From: Flavobacterium fontis
Lineage (GTDB): Bacteria > Bacteroidota > Bacteroidia > Flavobacteriales > Flavobacteriaceae
NCBI RefSeq assembly: GCF_900129405.1
Contig: NZ_FQVQ01000001.1
Location: 124,001 to 188,000 of the forward strand
Length of the DNA stretch: 64,000 nucleotides
Reading direction: 5' to 3'
The position numbers and the translations under genes were made by a program. Every line of letters starts with the position of its first letter. The first letter of the stretch is position 1. The notes below the pieces were generated by a model. It was not told the DNA's origin. It did not search any database and saw only the letters and a list, made by a program, of their open reading frames with translations. Positions 60,841 to 64,000 of the stretch are shown here, one piece after another.

Positions 60841-61878
60841 TTAGCGGTTGTCGAGAAGTTTTTGGACAATGCGATCGAGTTGGGCTTGATTTTTTCGAAC
60901 GAAGGTCAGTCCGTCTTGAATGAGGTTTTGAATATTCTCGGGAGAAGTATCATCCATTTCGGAGGACGCTTTCAGGAGTTCGGGCATTAACCGGAAATAG
61001 TGCTGTGTGTTTTCATTTCCAAGGGATTCATACATTTTTTGCATTTGGTAATTGACCGTCTCGACGTTGGAGGACAACAAGATGTCGATAAGCGGTGTGA
61101 TCCATTCGACTTTTCCCGCATTTTTAAAATCGTCAAAGGCATAGGATTTCAACACCGTTCCTGTTCCCACCGAAACGACTATCATGTCATTGGCCGTGGG
61201 ATAATCGGGTTTATCGGGGTGATTGAGTACTTTGGAGAAGGGAATTTTTCGCGCTTCAGCATAAGCACACAAAGCGGGATTGTTGGCATAGACTCCGCCA
61301 TCGATAAGGGTAAACTGTTCGCCCGAGAGTGAAACCACTTGCGCCGGTTCAAAATAAGAAGGCGCGGCGGCGGTAGCGCGGCAGACGTCGGTTACGCGAA
61401 AGTTGCGAATAGGATTTTGGGCGTTGTGGCTTGTAAAAAAGGTGGCCTTTCGTGCGGAGATGTCGTAGGCGGTAATGAGACAGGGTTTGATAAGGTGCCG
61501 CAGTTCGAGTGAACCAAACACACGCGCCAATTCTTGTTCTAAAGGCGTGTCGTCGATTTTTTCTTTGAATAGCCCAAACGGGTTGAGGAGTTTGTCCCAA
61601 AACGATACGTCAAAAATGGAGGCTCCTTTTTCGGTATAAAGTTGTAGCGCTTCAGTCACCGAGAACTTGGCCTTTTGGTGTTCATCGGGGCAAAGCAGCA
61701 ACGCCGTTATGAGTCCGCCGGTACTGGTTCCCGCGATAAGGTCAAAATAATCCCCTAGTTTGGCTTCTGGTTGATCGTGTTGTTGGAGTTGTTCTTCGAT
61801 GTATTTTAGGATAATACAGGAGATAATGCCTCGAATTCCTCCACCATCAAGGGAGAGTAGGGTGATTTTACGGGTCAT
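60841..61878 (-). CDS. patatin-like phospholipase
   Basis: This 345-residue protein has the patatin signature at the N-terminus: the oxyanion loop LLSLDGGGIRGIISC at about residues 6-20, the nucleophile Ser in LIAGTSTGGLITALL at about 58-72, and the catalytic Asp in LIDGGVYANNPALCA at about 185-199. No signal peptide is present. Members act as lipases on membrane lipids. The ATG at 61878 is chosen: a longer frame to 62013 adds residues without family resemblance and would overlap the next gene. Confidence 0.9.
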   Translation of the reverse strand: MTRKITLLSLDGGGIRGIISCIILKYIEEQLQQHDQPEAKLGDYFDLIAGTSTGGLITALLLCPDEHQKAKFSVTEALQLYTEKGASIFDVSFWDKLLNPFGLFKEKIDDTPLEQELARVFGSLELRHLIKPCLITAYDISARKATFFTSHNAQNPIRNFRVTDVCRATAAAPSYFEPAQVVSLSGEQFTLIDGGVYANNPALCAYAEARKIPFSKVLNHPDKPDYPTANDMIVVSVGTGTVLKSYAFDDFKNAGKVEWITPLIDILLSSNVETVNYQMQKMYESLGNENTQHYFRLMPELLKASSEMDDTSPENIQNLIQDGLTFVRKNQAQLDRIVQKLLDNR

Positions 61879-61970
61879 AATAATGGGATGTTTTTTAAAA
61901 AGGTTTCTAATGATTTTTTCGGATTTTTTTGGAATCAAATCGTTTGATTTTAGAATAAAATACGAAGTAG

Positions 61971-62513
61971 TTATTTCTTTAAATGAATCGAATAAAGTGT
62001 TTTTGGGTTGCAAATACGCTCATTACCCAATTCAGAGGTTAATGATTTATTTATATTTTTTGATTTGACAAAAAGTGAATCCATTGGATTAGTATTCATT
62101 ACTCCATATTTTTTAATTATCCATTCCTTTTCATAGAACAAATCAATAAAGAAGTAATCAGGCACTAAGTCAGTATTTCGGATCATTACTCTCAACCCTT
62201 TATCTTTAGATTGAATTTCATTTGCTTCGAAATAAATCATTTCAATCTTTGGTTTTGTTAAAACATAAGCACAATCGACTCTAGGTAAAATGCTAAGTAT
62301 TCTCTCTTTTTTTCCATTTTTTAGAAAAAAAATATCTTGCATACACTGTTTATTTATATTGCTTTCTAATGTTATTGTATCCCATTTTTGATCACCGATT
62401 ATATCTAAATAGCTACATGAAATTGAAGTGTCTTTTTTACAGGAAACAACAATGAGGAAAATTAGTATTAATCCCAAATAGCCATTAACGTTCAATAGCA
62501 TGCCATTTTTCAT
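61971..62513 (-). CDS. lipoprotein of unknown function
   Basis: This 180-residue protein has a lipoprotein signal (LGLILIFLIVVSC, Cys at about residue 25, then KKD) and an AT-rich gene unlike its neighbours. I recognise no domain. Its start overlaps the end of a fragment that resembles glycoside hydrolase family 19. A periplasm-facing lipoprotein beside a peptidoglycan hydrolase is the usual arrangement of an immunity protein, but that role is inference. A start five codons later (Met5) is possible. Confidence 0.7.
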   Translation of the reverse strand: MKNGMLLNVNGYLGLILIFLIVVSCKKDTSISCSYLDIIGDQKWDTITLESNINKQCMQDIFFLKNGKKERILSILPRVDCAYVLTKPKIEMIYFEANEIQSKDKGLRVMIRNTDLVPDYFFIDLFYEKEWIIKKYGVMNTNPMDSLFVKSKNINKSLTSELGNERICNPKTLYSIHLKK

Positions 62514-62727
62514 AATTAAAAATTTCTTTCAGTTTGTATGTATAAAGCTTTCTTTCTGATAAATGGTTAATACTAGCAATATTATTTTCTAATCCATTTA
62601 ATGCTTCAGGATAATTAATTGCTGCAGATACTTTTATTTCATCATCAATATCCGCATATTCACTTATTTTTAATTTATTCCAGTACCAAGCAGAACTCTG
62701 ACATGCTAATTTGATAGATTTAGCTAT
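62485..62727 (-). pseudogene. C-terminal fragment resembling GH19 / endolysin muramidase-type protein
   Basis: On the minus strand an open frame of 80 residues without a start codon ends at 62485. It reads SSAWYWNKLKISEYADIDDE, then AAINYPEALNGL and HLSERKLYTYKLKEIF, resembling the C-terminal part of GH19 chitinase/lysozyme-like proteins (SAAWFW..LADKDD..INGGLNGL..R..Y). A stop lies directly upstream in frame at 62728-62730, 13 bases from the end of the M15 gene, so the N-terminal and catalytic part is missing. It looks like the remnant of a gene replaced by recombination. Confidence 0.55.
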
Positions 62728-62742
62728 TCATGCGTTTTCTAT

Positions 62743-63252
62743 TTACAGAATGACATAACCTTGTGCGTCGCGTTGGCGTTTGATCAATTGGCGCCAGTTG
62801 TTGAAACCTTTCTTTTCAAAATGGGGGAAATCTTTAAAATTTTTCCAATTGCCGCCCCATTCCCAGCCGAATTTTGCAAAAATTTTCACGCATTCATACC
62901 AGTCGGCAACGGTGTCATTGTCCCAGTCTTTGGCGGTATCCCAGGAGGCTGTTTTTCCGTCGATGATGAGGCAAATATCTACGGCAAAGCCATAATTGTG
63001 CACCGATTGTCCGCCTTTGGCTTGAGTTACACGATTGCCGAGCGGTTTTTTGGCGGTTTTTCCTTGGGGATTGACGCGGGTTCGCCCGAGCGCAAATAAA
63101 TCATCTTGTTCTTTGAAGGTGCGCAATCCTTGTGTGATTCGCACTTTGGCCCGCCCGGTGAGCGCTTGATCACAGGCTTGAATGATTTGGTTAACTTCAG
63201 CGCGTACCGACGGATGGAGTTGGGCAATGCGGTTTTGGGTGGGAGTGTCCAT
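62743..63252 (-). CDS. M15-family peptidoglycan endopeptidase (CwlK/endolysin-like)
   Basis: This 169-residue protein has the M15C layout: ITQGLRTFKEQDDLFALGRT at about residues 39-58, the zinc motif SVHNYGFAVDICL at about 83-95, and GWEWGGNWKNFKDFPHFEK at about 128-146 with the last His ligand. Such enzymes cut L-alanyl-D-glutamate or related bonds in peptidoglycan. No signal peptide is visible, as in phage endolysins and secreted effectors. It is flanked by an effector-like fragment and two AT-rich lipoproteins. Confidence 0.88.
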   Translation of the reverse strand: MDTPTQNRIAQLHPSVRAEVNQIIQACDQALTGRAKVRITQGLRTFKEQDDLFALGRTRVNPQGKTAKKPLGNRVTQAKGGQSVHNYGFAVDICLIIDGKTASWDTAKDWDNDTVADWYECVKIFAKFGWEWGGNWKNFKDFPHFEKKGFNNWRQLIKRQRDAQGYVIL

Positions 63253-63357
63253 GGTGTTGATGTTTTACAGGTTAAAATTTCGAACTAAAAGTTATTTATT
63301 CTATGAGGCTGTACTAAAAACGGGGAAGGTTACAGAAGCAGACAGTTAAGAAACATA

Positions 63358-63999
63358 TTATTCTTCCAAAGAAGAATTTGTAAATGGATACTTTAAATTA
63401 TTATTTCTGTATTCACAAATAAAATCACTGGTAAACATTTTTGTAACAAGTATATTCGTCTTTATAAATTTTTCACTTTTCACTTCTTTTTCTATAAATT
63501 CCCCTTGTTTTATTTCAACTTTAGATCTTTTATTGTTAGTAGTATACCGATAACCAACTAAATATAAATTTTCTTCTTTTATTTTGAAGAAAAATTCATC
63601 ATATCTGCTTTCATACAACACAAAATCAAAATCAACGTCTCTATATTTATTTGAGAGATTTGATATTGCCTTATCTCTTTCTTTTTCATTCATCGCTGAA
63701 AAAGCAACATTCCAACCCCAATTTGATTCTTCGTCTATGCAATTTGTAGGAGACAACACGTAGCTTTTTTCAGCAGATGATTTAAAGTATATACTACCCA
63801 AGCTCTTTTTATTTCTAATAGTAATCGAGTCATTCTTAATGAGAAGTGTGTCAAAGTTTGTCGTTGCGGTAGTATTTGCATTGCTTACTTTTTTTAGACC
63901 TGTGCTCTTTTTTTTATCACAACTTTTTAAAGGAAGAGTTAAGATAAGAATAATGAAAAGACTACTTCTTACTGTTCCATTGCCAATGCGGTTTTGGGT
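63358..63999 (-). CDS. lipoprotein of unknown function, 5' end beyond window
   Basis: The frame stays open from the stop at 63358 to the window edge, at least 213 residues. A lipoprotein-like signal is visible (SSLFIILILTLPLKSC, then DKKKS), followed by an AT-rich unknown domain. There is no ATG, GTG or TTG upstream of the signal within the window. The first visible residues, TQNRIGNG, match in frame the start of the M15 peptidase (MDTPTQNRIAQ) on an identical 17-base stretch. The gene therefore seems to be fused to a copy of the first codons of an M15 gene lying past the edge. Confidence 0.6.
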   Translation of the reverse strand, partial: TQNRIGNGTVRSSLFIILILTLPLKSCDKKKSTGLKKVSNANTTATTNFDTLLIKNDSITIRNKKSLGSIYFKSSAEKSYVLSPTNCIDEESNWGWNVAFSAMNEKERDKAISNLSNKYRDVDFDFVLYESRYDEFFFKIKEENLYLVGYRYTTNNKRSKVEIKQGEFIEKEVKSEKFIKTNILVTKMFTSDFICEYRNNNLKYPFTNSSLEE

Positions 64000-64000
64000 G

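Noticed and set aside
61879-62013. N-terminal extension of the patatin gene
   Set aside because: The 45 extra residues precede the universal patatin start motif and overlap the next gene; not supported.
1-64000. tRNA, rRNA, IS elements, riboswitches
   Set aside because: None was recognised by eye on either strand; a covariance or profile search would be needed to exclude small or diverged cases.

Overview
The window looks like chromosome from a member of the Bacteroidota, most likely the family Flavobacteriaceae. The evidence is a gliding-motility lipoprotein (GldH), a secreted subtilase with a type IX secretion (T9SS) sorting tail, RicT, lycopene cyclase, many TonB receptors and SusD-free outer-membrane loci, and repeated promoters of the Bacteroidota form TAnnTTTG. 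Shine-Dalgarno sequences are largely absent. Base composition is moderate, with a clearly AT-richer patch at about 62-64 kb. No rRNA, tRNA, IS transposase or CRISPR array was recognised.

Layout. 0-5.3 kb: the end of an acyl-ACP desaturase gene, an HD hydrolase, two secreted proteins of unknown role, a crotonase and a sensor kinase. 5.3-15.4 kb: a haem biosynthesis region with hemJ and hemH on the minus strand, an AraC regulator, then hemA-C-D-E-F-B on the plus strand and a c-type cytochrome. 15.4-27.6 kb: DNA repair and exonuclease genes, a T9SS-exported protease, a membrane protein resembling fused SpmA/SpmB, fumarase, a DUF4143 ATPase, an rRNA methylase and a 3-oxoacid CoA-transferase. 27.7-34.3 kb: ricT-gldH-PBP1A, trhO and a bacilliredoxin. 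34.3-40.9 kb: the complete trp operon E-G-D-C-(F-B fusion)-A. 40.9-48 kb: the complete his operon G-D-C-B-H-A-F-IE. 48-58.6 kb: lycopene cyclase and an iron/metal locus (two TonB receptors, a DtxR-family regulator, a ZIP transporter, FeoA, FeoB and a 41-residue FeoB partner), then a Sco protein. 58.7-64 kb: an M13 peptidase, a patatin, and a patch of peptidoglycan hydrolases mixed with lipoproteins and gene fragments.

How the genes work together. Haem made by the hem genes would serve cytochromes such as the one next to hemB, and the iron locus would supply ferrochelatase. The trp and his operons each begin with a very small leader peptide that I found by reading the minus strand: one has tandem Trp codons, the other has four His codons. 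Each is followed by a strong terminator hairpin, so both operons appear to be controlled by ribosome-mediated attenuation. Three 21-22 base imperfect palindromes beginning TATTTAG lie at the DtxR gene, at a TonB receptor and at feoA, and probably define one metal regulon.

The least explained structure is a family of short tandem-repeat arrays with 7- or 8-base units, usually built as two arms in opposite orientation. Heptad arrays (unit CTRANNN on one strand) occur five times at 5.2-13.9 kb and octad arrays three times at 25.5-26.9 kb. Each zone contains exactly one small four-helix-bundle (S23/IVP-type) protein gene, lying between arrays. I suggest that these are hairpin-forming mobile elements with their own protein; this is inference. 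A second dispersed family of about 70-85 base hairpin elements occurs three times.
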